Below, one piece after another: positions 52,695 through 61,959 of a stretch of 64,000 bases of DNA. Both the position numbers and the translations under genes were made by a program. A model generated the notes under the pieces. The model did not search any database. It was not told the DNA's origin and worked only from the letters and a program-made list of their open reading frames with translations. Positions within the stretch are counted from its first letter, which is position 1, and each line of letters begins with the position of its first letter. The stretch is from Nocardia sp. CDC159 (GTDB lineage: Bacteria; Actinomycetota; Actinomycetes; Mycobacteriales; Mycobacteriaceae), in the NCBI RefSeq assembly GCF_023740735.1, contig NZ_JAMRXH010000003.1, forward strand, positions 434,001 through 498,000, written 5' to 3'.

Positions 52695-52696
52695 AT

Positions 52697-53806
52697 TCAG
52701 CGACGCCCCGACCGCTCCGCCGCCCGGCGCTGGGCGCGGTTGCCCGGATAGTGCGCCGCCACATTCGGTCGCGTTTCGGCCTCGTAGCGGCCGTAGGCGT
52801 CGACGATCTCCGCGACCAGGCGGTGGCGGACCACATCGCTCGAGGTGAGTTCGGCGAAGTGGATGTCCTCGACGTCGGACAGGATGTCGCTGACCACCCG
52901 CAGGCCGGACTGGGTGCCGCCGGGCAGATCGATCTGGGTGATGTCGCCGGTGACCACGATCTTGGAGCCGAAGCCCAGGCGGGTCAGGAACATCTTCATC
53001 TGCTCGGGCGTGGTGTTCTGCGCCTCGTCCAGGATGATGAACGAATCGTTGAGGCTGCGACCGCGCATGTAGGCCAGCGGCGCGACCTCGATCACGCCGG
53101 ACTGCATGAGCTTCGGAATCGCCTCCGGATCCATCATGTCGTGCAGCGAGTCGTAGAGCGGCCGCAGATACGGATCGATCTTCTCGTTGAGCGTGCCCGG
53201 CAGGAAGCCCAGCCGCTCCCCCGCCTCCACCGCGGGACGGGTCAGGATGATCCGCGTCACCTGCTTGCTCTGCAGCGCCTGCACGGCCTTGGCGACGGCC
53301 AGATACGTCTTGCCGGTACCGGCCGGGCCGATGCCGAACACGACCGTATGCGCGTCGATGGCATCGACGTAGCGCTTCTGGTTGAGCGTCTTGGGCCGAA
53401 TCGTCTTGCCCCGCCGCGACAGGATGTCCAGGCTCAGCACCTCGGCCGGGGAATCCGACGATCCCTCGGTGAGCATGGAGTACGTGTGCCGCACCGCCTC
53501 CGGGGTGACCACCCGGTTGCGGCCGGTCAGCGCGACCAGCTGCTCCACGACCCGCTCGGCCAGCGCCACGTCGGCGGCCTTGCCGGTGAGGGTGACCGCA
53601 TTGCCGCGGACATGGATGTCCGCGTCGAGCAGCCGCTCGAGTTCGCGCAGATTCTCGTCGGCCGATCCGAGGAAGCCGAAGACGGATTCAGGGGCAAGTT
53701 CGATGCTGGAACGCACGGTCCGTGCGGCGGGACCCGAATCGTCGCCGCCGACGCCGAGGCCGGCCGTAGGAGTTGTCGGGTCGCCGAATTCACCTTGAGT
53801 TCGCAA
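52697..53806 (-). CDS. phoH: PhoH family ATPase
   Basis: 369 residues if TTG 53806 is the start; GTG 53716 ([10 protein letters not shown]) is the alternative and matches the N-terminus of relatives as well. A KH-like N-terminal part ([20 protein letters not shown]) precedes the P-loop ATPase: Walker A GPAGTGKT near 158 and Walker [10 protein letters not shown] near 254, with [16 protein letters not shown] and SLNDSF between. PhoH proteins are RNA-linked ATPases; in actinobacteria the gene leads the ybeY/CorC/era ribosome-maturation cluster. The C-terminus ends in an Arg-rich tail just before the repeat region. Confidence 0.92.
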   Translation of the reverse strand: MRTQGEFGDPTTPTAGLGVGGDDSGPAARTVRSSIELAPESVFGFLGSADENLRELERLLDADIHVRGNAVTLTGKAADVALAERVVEQLVALTGRNRVVTPEAVRHTYSMLTEGSSDSPAEVLSLDILSRRGKTIRPKTLNQKRYVDAIDAHTVVFGIGPAGTGKTYLAVAKAVQALQSKQVTRIILTRPAVEAGERLGFLPGTLNEKIDPYLRPLYDSLHDMMDPEAIPKLMQSGVIEVAPLAYMRGRSLNDSFIILDEAQNTTPEQMKMFLTRLGFGSKIVVTGDITQIDLPGGTQSGLRVVSDILSDVEDIHFAELTSSDVVRHRLVAEIVDAYGRYEAETRPNVAAHYPGNRAQRRAAERSGRR

Positions 53807-53965
53807 TAGTGGCTATGGCCTGCTTTCCGGTCTCGAACGAGTGCTTCTGTGTGATGAAAGTTTAACGCGGACGACCGACAGCGCCCAGTGAATAAGTGGC
53901 AACCCGCAGGTCACGAGGCGGTTCCAGATTTCGCCAGGAGGTTTGAACGAAATTCGGCGCACCGG

Positions 53966-54853
53966 TCATCGCTGCGCCCACTCGAATGCGTAGCCCCGGA
54001 ACCGCCGGACCGCCTCCGAGGCCGCGGAATCGGCCGACCAGATCAATCCCACGGCCCGCGCGGCGCCGGGGTCGGCGAGCGGGACCAGGACCGGCCCGGG
54101 AGCGGGCCCACGCACCGGCGCTTCCTCCAGGGGCAGCACCGCCACCCCCAGGCCCGCGGCGACCAGCCCCGCGACGGTCACCAGATCACTGGACTCCAGC
54201 CCGATCCGCGGCCGAAAATCCGCTGCCGCACAGAGCTCGTCGAGGATGCGCCGCATCCCGAACCCGGGATGCATGGCGACGAATTCGGCATCGGCGGCCT
54301 CGACCAGCCGCACCTGCCGCCGCCCGGCCAGCCGATGATCGGCGGGCACGGCCAACGCCAGCCGCTGCCGCAGCAGCGTGCGCCAGCCCAGCCCGGCCGC
54401 GTCCGGTTTCGGCGAGACCAGCCCCAGATCGGCCGACCCGTCGAGCACCCGGGCGGTGACCACCTGGGCGGCGTCCTGGCTGAGCGTGAAGGTGATCCGG
54501 CCCGACCCCCGCCGGAATCCCGCGATCAGCTCCGGCACCAGTCGCGCGCCGAAGGAGTGCAGAAACGACAGCCGCACCACCCCCATGGCCGGATCGGCCA
54601 GGTCGGCCAGCTCGCGCCCCGCGGCATCGAGTTCGGCCTGCGCCCGGCGGGCGTGTTCGTAGTAGATGCGGCCGAAATCGTTGAGCGCCAGGCGCTTGCC
54701 GTGCCGATCGAACAGCGCCACCCCGAGCCGCCGCTCCAGCCGGGCCAGCATTCGCGACAGCGTCGGCTGCGATACGTGCAGCCGCTCGGCCGCCGCACCG
54801 ACGTGTTCCAGCTCGGCGAGGGTGAGCAGCCAGTGCAAATCGTCACTCGGCAT
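53966..54853 (-). CDS. LysR family transcriptional regulator
   Basis: 295 residues from ATG 54853. The helix-turn-helix is AAAERLHVSQPTLSRMLARL (residues ~19-38), with the wing LFDRHGKRLALNDFGRIYYE; the effector domain shows VRLSFLHSFGARLVPELIAG and GLGVAVLPLEEAPV. It diverges from an MFS transporter gene across a 100-base promoter region and is the likely regulator of that transporter, as in many YnfM-type pairs. The effector is unknown. Confidence 0.9.
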   Translation of the reverse strand: MPSDDLHWLLTLAELEHVGAAAERLHVSQPTLSRMLARLERRLGVALFDRHGKRLALNDFGRIYYEHARRAQAELDAAGRELADLADPAMGVVRLSFLHSFGARLVPELIAGFRRGSGRITFTLSQDAAQVVTARVLDGSADLGLVSPKPDAAGLGWRTLLRQRLALAVPADHRLAGRRQVRLVEAADAEFVAMHPGFGMRRILDELCAAADFRPRIGLESSDLVTVAGLVAAGLGVAVLPLEEAPVRGPAPGPVLVPLADPGAARAVGLIWSADSAASEAVRRFRGYAFEWAQR

Positions 54854-54890
54854 GTTGCCTCCCAGTCCGGCACCAGCGCTAATACAGAGA

Positions 54891-54918
54891 TTGCATGTAA
54901 ACCGCTTCTATTATGCAT
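54891..54918. promoter_or_regulatory. Inverted half-sites in LysR/MFS intergenic region
   Basis: TTGCAT (54891-54896) and ATGCAT (54913-54918) are inverted half-sites 16 bases apart, in the region between the divergent LysR and MFS genes. Spacing and A/T content fit a LysR regulatory box, though the dyad is imperfect. Confidence 0.35.
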
Positions 54919-54953
54919 TTCCTTTCGAAAGCGAACCTGCCCATGCTGACCTT

Positions 54954-56213
54954 ATGACCGTCGTGACCGCCCCCGCCGATACCACCCACGAGCGCAAGAT
55001 CACGCTGTCGCTCTTCGCGGCGGGCCTGACCACCTTCGCCTCGATGTACAGCGCCCAAGCCCTGCTGCCCAGCCTCTCGGCCGCCTTCGACGCGACGCCG
55101 GCGCACGCGGCGCTGGCGGTCTCGCTCACCACCGGCACGCTGGCACTGGCGATCGTCCCGGTGAGCGTGCTGTCCGGCCGGTTCGGCCGCACCCGGGTGA
55201 TGATCACCTCCGCCGTCGCGGCGGCGATCATCGGGCTGCTGGTGCCGCTGAGCCCGAATCTCGAGGTGCTGCTGGCCGGGCGGGCGCTGCAGGGTCTGGC
55301 GCTGGCCGGGGTCCCCGCGGTCGCGATGGCGTATCTGGCCGAGGAGATCGGGACCGGCGGGCTCGGCGCGGCCATGGGCGTATACGTCGCGGGGACCAGT
55401 GTGGGCGGGCTGGCCGGACGGCTCATTCCGGCGTTCGTCCTCGAGGGTGCGTCGTGGCGCTGGGGCGCGGCGGCGGTCGGGGTCGCGGCGGCACTGTGCA
55501 CGGTGTTGTTCGTGCGCGAACTGCCGCAGTCGCGCGGATTCGCCCCGCGATCGCTCGACATCGCCACGCTGACAAGGGATCTGACCGGACATCTGCGCCA
55601 CGGCACGCTGCTCGCGCTGTTCGCACTGGCGTTCCTGCTCGTGGGCGGCTTCGTATCGGTGTACAACTTCCTGGGCTACCGGCTGGTCCACGAGCCGTTC
55701 GGATTGTCCGCCGCCACAGCGGGTCTGGTGTTCGTGCTCTATCTCGGCGGCACCGCGTCCTCGGCCGTCGCGGGCCGCCTGTCCGACCGGCTGGGCCGCC
55801 CCCGCGTGCTGGCCGTCGCACTCGTGGCGATGGCCGCCGGGCTGGCGCTGACCCTCCCCGACCGCCTCCCGACCATCGTGGTGGGCGTATTGCTCTGCAC
55901 CATGGGCTTTTTCGCGGCCCATTCCATCGCCAGCGCCTGGGTGGGCACCGCCGCCCGGCACAACCGCGCCGCCGCCTCGTCGCTCTATCTGTTCTTCTAC
56001 TACCTCGGCAGTTCCGTCGCGGGTGGCGCGGCGGGCATTTTCTACGCGCGGCACGGCTGGACGGGATTGACCGTCTATGCGGGAGTTCTCCTCGCGGCCG
56101 GGGCCTTTTCGGCCACGTACCTGGCTCGCCGCACGGAACCGGAGCGGCGAAAGGTCCTCGGCGCCAACGACTCGACGCCACCAGCCGGAGAATCCGCCCC
56201 TGATCTTGGTTAA
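54954..56213 (+). CDS. Major facilitator superfamily transporter (YnfM-type)
   Basis: 419 residues from ATG 54954. Twelve hydrophobic segments with the family motif A (LSGRFGRTRVM between helices 2 and 3 near 75) and its repeat in the second half (LSDRLGRPRVL near 275). The first helix region TFASMYSAQALLPSLSAAFD fits YnfM/Bcr-like drug and metabolite exporters of the 12-helix class. Proton-driven efflux is the family expectation. The divergent LysR gene is the likely regulator. The substrate is unknown. Confidence 0.88.
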   Translation: MTVVTAPADTTHERKITLSLFAAGLTTFASMYSAQALLPSLSAAFDATPAHAALAVSLTTGTLALAIVPVSVLSGRFGRTRVMITSAVAAAIIGLLVPLSPNLEVLLAGRALQGLALAGVPAVAMAYLAEEIGTGGLGAAMGVYVAGTSVGGLAGRLIPAFVLEGASWRWGAAAVGVAAALCTVLFVRELPQSRGFAPRSLDIATLTRDLTGHLRHGTLLALFALAFLLVGGFVSVYNFLGYRLVHEPFGLSAATAGLVFVLYLGGTASSAVAGRLSDRLGRPRVLAVALVAMAAGLALTLPDRLPTIVVGVLLCTMGFFAAHSIASAWVGTAARHNRAAASSLYLFFYYLGSSVAGGAAGIFYARHGWTGLTVYAGVLLAAGAFSATYLARRTEPERRKVLGANDSTPPAGESAPDLG

Positions 56214-56225
56214 TATCTGATCTCG

Positions 56226-57302
56226 ATGAGGCAAATCCTGTTCTCGGCGATGATCGCGCTGGCGGTATCGATCACATTGACCCCGTTGTTGATCAAGCTG
56301 TTCGCTCAGCGGCGGCTCGGTCAGGAGATCCGCGTCGACGGACCCGCCAGCCACCAGTCCAAGCGCGGCACCCCCACCATGGGCGGCATCGCGATCATCG
56401 TGGGCATGTGGGCCGGTTACCTCGGCTCCCACCTGATCGGAATCCGCTACCACGCCGAGGGCCCCACCGCCTCCGGCCTGCTCGTCCTGGCCCTGGCCAC
56501 CGCCCTGGGCGTGGTCGGCTTCCTCGACGACTTCATCAAACTCCGCAAACGACGCAACCTCGGCCTCACCGCCAAGGGCAAATACGTCGGCCAACTGGCC
56601 GCCGCGGTCGTCTTCGGCCTACTCGCCCTGCGCTTCCCGAGCAATACCGGCCTGACCCCCGGCAGTCGCCACCTGTCCTTCGTCCGCGACGACGCCACCC
56701 TCTCCTTCTGGGTGGTCATCTTCCTGCTCTGGGTCTGCTTCCTGGTGGTCGCCTGGTCCAACGCCGTGAACCTCACCGACGGCCTGGACGGTTTGGCCGC
56801 CGGCACCATGGGTTTCGCGCTCGGCGCCTACACCATCATCACCTTCTGGCAATACAGCAACGCCTGCGCCACCAAACCCGGCGTCGGCTGCTATCACGTC
56901 CGCGACCCCCTGGACCTGTCGCTGGTCTGCGCCGCCGGTGCCGCGGCCTGCGTCGGCTTCCTCTGGTGGAACGCCGCTCCCGCGAAGATCTTCATGGGCG
57001 ACACCGGCTCCATGGCCCTGGGCGGCCTGCTGGCCGGCCTGTCCATCACCACCCGAACCGAACTCCTCATGGTGGTCGTCGGCGCGGTCTTCTTCGCCGA
57101 AATCCTCTCGGTCCTGCTCCAAATAGTCGTCTTCCGCACCACCCGCCGCCGCCTGTTCAAAATGGCCCCCTTCCACCACCATTTCGAACTGGGCCAGTGG
57201 GCGGAGACCACGGTGATCATCCGCTTCTGGTTGCTGGGCGGGATCGCGGCGGCCTTCGGGCTGGCGTTGTTCTACGGGGAGTACTTGGCCGCGATCGGGT
57301 GA
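56226..57302 (+). CDS. mraY: Phospho-N-acetylmuramoyl-pentapeptide-transferase (MraY), free-standing copy
   Basis: 358 residues with about ten transmembrane helices. Catalytic motifs are intact: [20 protein letters not shown] near 99, [19 protein letters not shown] near 180, the [12 protein letters not shown] block near 256 and the MraY-specific HHH motif in [13 protein letters not shown] near 315. MraY transfers phospho-MurNAc-pentapeptide to the polyprenyl carrier to give lipid I. In most actinobacteria mraY lies inside the dcw cell-division cluster between murF and murD; here it stands alone, 12 bases after an MFS transporter gene. A paralogue in the dcw cluster is expected but outside this window. 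Confidence 0.93.
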   Translation: MRQILFSAMIALAVSITLTPLLIKLFAQRRLGQEIRVDGPASHQSKRGTPTMGGIAIIVGMWAGYLGSHLIGIRYHAEGPTASGLLVLALATALGVVGFLDDFIKLRKRRNLGLTAKGKYVGQLAAAVVFGLLALRFPSNTGLTPGSRHLSFVRDDATLSFWVVIFLLWVCFLVVAWSNAVNLTDGLDGLAAGTMGFALGAYTIITFWQYSNACATKPGVGCYHVRDPLDLSLVCAAGAAACVGFLWWNAAPAKIFMGDTGSMALGGLLAGLSITTRTELLMVVVGAVFFAEILSVLLQIVVFRTTRRRLFKMAPFHHHFELGQWAETTVIIRFWLLGGIAAAFGLALFYGEYLAAIG

Positions 57303-57359
57303 ATCCGATGATCGACAGACCGCCACAGCGCTGCCAAATCTCTGTAAGAAATTGCCATC

Positions 57360-57857
57360 ATGCGATCCAATGGACGTATGTCGATCATGGCGCGGCTGGT
57401 TGCCGCCAGCACGCGGTTCACCACTCGCGGGGTCTATCTGGGCCGACGATCGTCGAAGGTGCATGTGGCGTTGTATCGCCGGACGAACGGCAAGGTCGGC
57501 GGACGATTGCCGGGCTGGCCCGGTGCGCGAATTCTGTTGCTGGATCACGTCGGCGCGCGCAGCGGCGTTCGCCGCACCTCCCCGGTGATCTATCTCGACT
57601 ACGGCGATTCGGTGGTGGTGGCGGCCTCGAAGGCGGGGCAGCCGACCCACCCGGCGTGGTATTTCAACCTGCGCGCCCACCCGGACACCACCATCCGGAT
57701 CGGGTCCGAGGTGCGTCCGGTTCGGGCGCGCATCGCCGATGGGGCTGAGCGAGAACAGCTTTGGACCCGCTTGGTCGATGCCTTCCCGGGCTACGCGTTC
57801 TATCAGAAGTCCGCGGGCAGGCGTCGCATACCGATCGTGGTCCTCGAACCGCGCTGA
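57360..57857 (+). CDS. Deazaflavin-dependent nitroreductase family (Ddn-like)
   Basis: 165 residues from ATG 57360 (ATG 57378 is an alternative). Split beta-barrel features of the F420-dependent DDN family: LYRRTNGKVGGRLPGWPGAR near 38, ILLLDHVGARSGVRRTSPVI and VVVAASKAGQPTHPAWYFNL near 85. Such enzymes reduce quinones or nitro compounds with F420H2, a cofactor common in Nocardia and mycobacteria. It lies behind mraY in the same orientation with a 57-base gap, so an operon is possible. Confidence 0.87.
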   Translation: MRSNGRMSIMARLVAASTRFTTRGVYLGRRSSKVHVALYRRTNGKVGGRLPGWPGARILLLDHVGARSGVRRTSPVIYLDYGDSVVVAASKAGQPTHPAWYFNLRAHPDTTIRIGSEVRPVRARIADGAEREQLWTRLVDAFPGYAFYQKSAGRRRIPIVVLEPR

Positions 57858-57906
57858 GCGGTCGAGCCGGAGACTGCCCGACCGCCCGCGGACCGACGAG
57901 GAGGCT

Positions 57907-58380
57907 TTATGTCTCGTTCGTCGTGGTCTGTTCCTCCTCCATGGCGGGCTGGACGAATTCGACGCCCTCCTCCACGAACGTCGCCAGCGTCTCGCCCTCG
58001 GCATCCTCGAGCTCGGCCTCGATGGTCACCGGCTCCGACTTGTCCAGGGGATCGCTGAATTCCCCGACCGTCGCGGTCAGCGTCTCGGTGGTCTCTTCCT
58101 CGGAGCAGTCCACCTCCTGGGTCACCTCGGCGAGGGGAACGTCCTCTTCTTCGGGCTCACCCTGCGTCACCGTCACGGTCAACGTCGCGGCGGTCGCCTC
58201 CTCACAGCTGTAGGTGACTGTGACCCGGGCGGCGGTGGCAGGCTCGACCTCCTCCGTCGCGACCTCCAGTGTGGCCTTCTCACCCTCGGAATCCGACTCC
58301 GCCGACGCGGGCCCGGCCCCCAGCAGTGCCGCGAACACCCCGAACGCGGCGACCCCACAACCAATCCTGGACGTCCTCAT
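57907..58380 (-). CDS. Secreted acidic Thr/Glu-rich protein of unknown function
   Basis: 157 residues from ATG 58380. A signal peptide (GCGVAAFGVFAALLGAGPAS ending before AES) predicts export. The mature protein is very acidic: nearly a third Glu plus Asp, with many Thr and Ala, and shows repeating strands such as ATLEVATEEVEPATAARVTV and TLTVTVTQGEPEEEDVPLAE, each about 20 residues. Two cysteines may pair. Such composition suggests an extended or Ig-like beta protein, possibly on the cell surface. It precedes rsmE in the same orientation by 84 bases, but nothing links them functionally. No family recognised. Confidence 0.65.
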   Translation of the reverse strand: MRTSRIGCGVAAFGVFAALLGAGPASAESDSEGEKATLEVATEEVEPATAARVTVTYSCEEATAATLTVTVTQGEPEEEDVPLAEVTQEVDCSEEETTETLTATVGEFSDPLDKSEPVTIEAELEDAEGETLATFVEEGVEFVQPAMEEEQTTTNET

Positions 58381-58464
58381 ATACGCACCTTCCTGCCGGA
58401 TGGAAATTGCCTTACCGCCAAGTCTTCGGAGCGGGGCAATCCTGGGATTGGTGCGAAACGCGGC

Positions 58465-59205
58465 CTACCAGCGCGGCGTGAGCGCGCCCAGCGCGCCGAG
58501 CGCGACCGCCGCCGCCGTGGAGGTGCGCAACACGGTCGGTCCGAGCAGCACCACCTCGGCCCCCGCCGCGGCCAGGGCGGACAATTCGCTGTCGTCCAAC
58601 CCGCCCTCGGGGCCGACGATCAGCACCACTCGCGACGCCGTGGCCAGGGGCAGATCGACGAAACGGGCAGTGCCCGATTCGTGCAGCGCGGCGACAACAC
58701 CGTTGTCGCCCTTGACCTCTCGCACCAGCTCCAGCACGTCCGCGGTGCGATACAACTCGGTCACCTCGGGAATCCGGGCGCGGCGGGACTGCCGTGCGGC
58801 CGACCGCGCCGCCGCGCGCCACTTGTCGACGCCCTTGCGCGCCTTACCTTCCCAGTTCGCGACGCAGCGAGAAGCCTGCCAGGGCACGATCGTGTCGGCC
58901 CCGGCCTCGGTCATCAACTCGACGGCCAGCTCGGAGCGATCCGACTTCGGCAGCGCCTGCACGACGGTCACCGGCGGCGAAACCGGCTGGGCCACGCTGC
59001 GACTCAGGACCTTCAGCTCCAGCCGATCCTTACCGGTCGCGACGACCTCGGAGTCGGCGAGCAGACCCGCGCCGTCGGACAGCGTGATGGGCTCGCCGAC
59101 CCGGATGCGCCGGACGGTCGCGGCATGACGGCCCTCGGGACCGTCGAGCACCGCGACGCCGCCGGGCTCGGGAATGTCGTCGAGATAGAAAACCGTCGCG
59201 GCCAC
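58465..59205 (-). CDS. rsmE: 16S rRNA (uracil1498-N3)-methyltransferase
   Basis: 246 residues from GTG 59205, directly after the dnaJ stop. The N-terminal PUA-like part (AVLDGPEGRHAATVRRIRVG) and the SPOUT catalytic part with the trefoil-knot blocks VLIVGPEGGLDDSELSALAA near 200 and VVLLGPTVLRTSTAAAVALG near 222 are typical of RsmE, which methylates U1498 of 16S rRNA with SAM. The hrcA-dnaJ2-rsmE order is common in actinobacteria. Confidence 0.94.
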   Translation of the reverse strand: MAATVFYLDDIPEPGGVAVLDGPEGRHAATVRRIRVGEPITLSDGAGLLADSEVVATGKDRLELKVLSRSVAQPVSPPVTVVQALPKSDRSELAVELMTEAGADTIVPWQASRCVANWEGKARKGVDKWRAAARSAARQSRRARIPEVTELYRTADVLELVREVKGDNGVVAALHESGTARFVDLPLATASRVVLIVGPEGGLDDSELSALAAAGAEVVLLGPTVLRTSTAAAVALGALGALTPRW

Positions 59206-60354
59206 TCAGCGCCCGCTGAAGGAGGCTCGTAGTCGGGCGAACAGGCCGCTGTTGTGTTCGGACTGCGCCGACAGCACCTCGGTGCGCTCGTTGCCGCGCA
59301 GCGCCTTGTACTTGCGCAGCAGATCGGTCTGCTTGGCGTCGAGTTTGGTGGGCACCACGATGTCCAGATGCGCGATCAGATCGCCGCGCGCGCTCGAGCG
59401 CAGCTTCGGCATGCCGTGCCCGCGCAGCACCGACACCTCACCCGGCTGGGTGCCCGGCGGGATGGTCAGTTCGGTCGGTCCGTCCAGAATCGTGTCGATG
59501 ACGACCGTCGCGCCCAGGGCGGCCTCGACCATCGGCACCCGAATCGTGCAGTGCAGATCGTCGCCGTCGCGGACGAAGGTGTCGTGCGGCTGCTCGACGA
59601 TCTCGACATACAGATCACCGGCCGGGCCGCCGCCGGGACCGACCTCGCCCTGCGCGGCCAGCCGCACCCGCATGCCGTTGGCCACACCGGCCGGAATCGG
59701 CGCGGCGATCTCGCGGCGCGCCCGCACCCGGCCGTCACCGCCGCACTTGCGGCACGGATCGGGAATGGTCTCGCCCGCGCCGCGGCAGGTCGGGCACGGC
59801 CGGGAGGTCATCACCTGGCCCAGGAACGACCGCTGCACGGTCTGAATCTCGCCCGCGCCGCCACAGGTCTCACAGCGCACCGGCTTGGAGTTGCCATTGG
59901 TGCCCGAACCCTGACACAGATCACACAGCACCGCGGTGTCGACGGTCAGATGCTTGGTCACCCCGACCGCGCATTCGGCCAGCGAAAGCCGCGTCCGCAG
60001 CAGCGAATCCGCACCCGGCTGCACCCGCCCGCGCGGCTTGCGCGGACCGGCCGAGTTCATCCCGCCGAAGAACGCCTCGAACACATCGCCCAGGCCGCCG
60101 AATCCGGTCGCGAAACCGGAGCCGCCCGAGCCGCCGGTTTCCAGCGGATCGCCGCCCATATCGACGATGCGCCGCTTCTCCGGATCGCTGAGCACCTCAT
60201 ACGCCGCCGACACATCCCGGAACTTTTCCTGCGCGTCCGGATCCGGGTTGACGTCGGGGTGCAATTCCCGCGCCAGCCGACGGTAGGCGCGCTTGATCTC
60301 CTGGTCGGACGCGTTGCGCCCGACGCCGAGGATTCCGTAGTAGTCCCGTGCCAC
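59206..60354 (-). CDS. dnaJ2: Chaperone protein DnaJ (second copy, DnaJ2 type)
   Basis: 382 residues from GTG 60354, with GAAGAGA upstream. J domain at the N-terminus ([20 protein letters not shown] and [15 protein letters not shown], with HPD near 32), a Gly/Phe linker, then four zinc motifs [32 protein letters not shown] (near 143-210) and the C-terminal substrate-binding domains. It stimulates DnaK ATPase activity. It follows hrcA with a 76-base gap and shares its CIRCE-like operator, so it is heat-inducible through HrcA. A DnaK-operon DnaJ1 is expected elsewhere. Confidence 0.95.
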   Translation of the reverse strand: MARDYYGILGVGRNASDQEIKRAYRRLARELHPDVNPDPDAQEKFRDVSAAYEVLSDPEKRRIVDMGGDPLETGGSGGSGFATGFGGLGDVFEAFFGGMNSAGPRKPRGRVQPGADSLLRTRLSLAECAVGVTKHLTVDTAVLCDLCQGSGTNGNSKPVRCETCGGAGEIQTVQRSFLGQVMTSRPCPTCRGAGETIPDPCRKCGGDGRVRARREIAAPIPAGVANGMRVRLAAQGEVGPGGGPAGDLYVEIVEQPHDTFVRDGDDLHCTIRVPMVEAALGATVVIDTILDGPTELTIPPGTQPGEVSVLRGHGMPKLRSSARGDLIAHLDIVVPTKLDAKQTDLLRKYKALRGNERTEVLSAQSEHNSGLFARLRASFSGR

Positions 60355-60430
60355 TTGTGTCTCTTCTAGTCCTGTTCCGAAGGTGTATCGCATCTGTCCC
60401 GCTCCACAGCCGAACCATGCCGCGAATCGC

Positions 60431-61465
60431 TCATCGTTCGGCGAGCACCTCGCCGATGTAACGGGCGACCGCGGCGACCGAAGCGATGGTCCCGGGGTAG
60501 TCCATCCGGGTCGGACCCAGTACCCCCATGGCGCCGAGCACCGCGCCCGGCACACCGTACCCGGTCGAGACGACGGAGGTTCCGCGCATCTGCTCGACCT
60601 GGGTCTCCTCACCGATTTGCACGGTGACCATGCCCGGCTGCTGTGCCGCGGCAAGCAGTTTCAGCACGATCACCTGCTCCTCGAGCGCCTCCAGGACCGC
60701 GCGCAGCGATCCGGGGAAGACGCCGAAATCGTTGGCGTTGCGAGTGAGATTGGCGGTGCCGCCGAGTACGAGCCGCTCCTCGGGATGCTCGACCAGCGTC
60801 TCCACCAGCACCGTCGCCACCCGCACGAGCACGTCGCGCAGCCGGGTGGGCGCATGCTCGGGCAGCTCGGCGATGGCGGCCGAGGCCGCGGCCAGGCGCT
60901 TGCCGTCCATGGCCTTGCCGAGCAGTCCGCGCAGGGCCGCCAGATCCTCGTCGTCGATCACCGCGCCCAGATCCACCAGGCGCTGATCGACCCGGCCGGT
61001 GTCGGTGATCACCACCAGCAGCAGCCGCGCCGGATTGAGCGCGACCACCTCGATATGCCGCACGGTCGACGCCGACACCGTCGGATACTGGACCATCGCG
61101 ACCTGGCGAGTCAGCTGGGCCAGTAATCGCACGCCGCGCCGCAGCACGTCGTCGAGATCGACGCCGTTCTCCAGGAAATCGAGGATGGCCCGGCGCTCGG
61201 CCGTGGACAGCGGCTTGACCTCGGCGATGTTGTCGACGAACTGCCGGTAGCCCTTGTCGGTCGGAATCCGGCCGGAGCTGGTGTGCGGCTGGGTGATGTA
61301 GCCCTCGGCCTCCAGCACCGCCATATCGTTGCGCACGGTCGCACTGGACACGCCCAGGTTGTGCCGCTCGACCAGGGTCTTCGAGCCGATCGGTTCCTTG
61401 GTCGCGATGTAGTCCGCGACGATCGCACGCAGGACCTCGAGTCGCCGCTGTTCGGTGCTCGACAT
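60431..61465 (-). CDS. hrcA: Heat-inducible transcription repressor HrcA
   Basis: 344 residues from ATG 61465, behind GAGGAGGTGGG. N-terminal winged helix ([20 protein letters not shown] near 32-51, with the wing [20 protein letters not shown]), then the GAF-like and dimerisation regions typical of HrcA ([36 protein letters not shown]). HrcA binds CIRCE operators and represses groES/groEL and its own operon; GroEL is needed for its folding. A CIRCE-like dyad lies upstream at 61587-61613. Confidence 0.96.
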   Translation of the reverse strand: MSSTEQRRLEVLRAIVADYIATKEPIGSKTLVERHNLGVSSATVRNDMAVLEAEGYITQPHTSSGRIPTDKGYRQFVDNIAEVKPLSTAERRAILDFLENGVDLDDVLRRGVRLLAQLTRQVAMVQYPTVSASTVRHIEVVALNPARLLLVVITDTGRVDQRLVDLGAVIDDEDLAALRGLLGKAMDGKRLAAASAAIAELPEHAPTRLRDVLVRVATVLVETLVEHPEERLVLGGTANLTRNANDFGVFPGSLRAVLEALEEQVIVLKLLAAAQQPGMVTVQIGEETQVEQMRGTSVVSTGYGVPGAVLGAMGVLGPTRMDYPGTIASVAAVARYIGEVLAER

Positions 61466-61586
61466 AGGTCCCACCTCCTCGCTCGCCATCGGGTCCGCCC
61501 GGGGCACGCGACCGCCCCACAGCAGCCGCGATCGCGCGGATCCCCGGTTCATCCGAGATCCAGTTTAAGTCCAGGATCGCGAATAG

Positions 61587-61613
61587 TTAGCACCCGCGCT
61601 AGTGCAGTGCTAG
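61587..61613 (-). promoter_or_regulatory. CIRCE-like HrcA operator
   Basis: TTAGCACCC - N9 (GCGCTAGTG) - CAGTGCTAG: the 9-9-9 layout of the CIRCE element (TTAGCACTC-N9-GAGTGCTAA), with both TTAGCAC and GTGCTAG cores kept and two inner bases of each arm changed. It lies 122 bases upstream of hrcA (minus strand), so HrcA probably autoregulates the hrcA-dnaJ2 operon. Confidence 0.75.
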
Positions 61614-61638
61614 CAGGCGAGCGAACCGAATGCGCGGC

Positions 61639-61845
61639 TCAGTCCACGAGCGAGTCCCGGCCGGCCTGCGCGTCCAGGCCCAACATGGTCAGCAGGCGGA
61701 CGCAGTCGTCCGCATCGGTGGAGTGGCTCGCAACCGCCCGGGCGGCCAGCGCGCCCAAACGGGCGGACTCGGCCTTCTCAGCGGCTCTGGCCTCGGCGAA
61801 ATCGCTCTGGTCGTGGACAAGGGTGACACGGCGTGCCTGGGACAT
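61639..61845 (-). CDS. Small conserved helical protein upstream of hrcA
   Basis: 68 residues from ATG 61845, four bases after GAGGAG. It is almost wholly helical (DFAEARAAEKAESARLGALA, ADDCVRLLTMLGLDAQAGRD), soluble, without metal or catalytic motifs. It precedes the CIRCE site and hrcA, on the same strand. M. tuberculosis has a small gene of unknown function near hrcA as well, but I cannot show orthology. Function unknown. Confidence 0.6.
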   Translation of the reverse strand: MSQARRVTLVHDQSDFAEARAAEKAESARLGALAARAVASHSTDADDCVRLLTMLGLDAQAGRDSLVD

Positions 61846-61959
61846 GGGACTCCTCGGGGTCATCTCGGACCCTACGCCCACCACGTGCTCCGGAACAGCT
61901 CAACGTCTCAAACTTGTCCGCGTTCGCACGTATCGGGACGGTCGCCACCGCCCGAACAG

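Larger units (their letters stand above)
52261..52696. other. Gene-free repeat region between ybeY and phoH
   Basis: 436 bases with no supported gene. They contain three related hairpins and a 21-base tandem array, listed separately. In related genomes these two genes are nearly adjacent, so this is probably a lineage-specific repeat expansion. Confidence 0.7.

Noticed and set aside
54879..56594. A 571-codon minus-strand frame opposite the MFS gene and start of mraY
   Set aside because: No domain; mirror image of two well-supported plus-strand genes.
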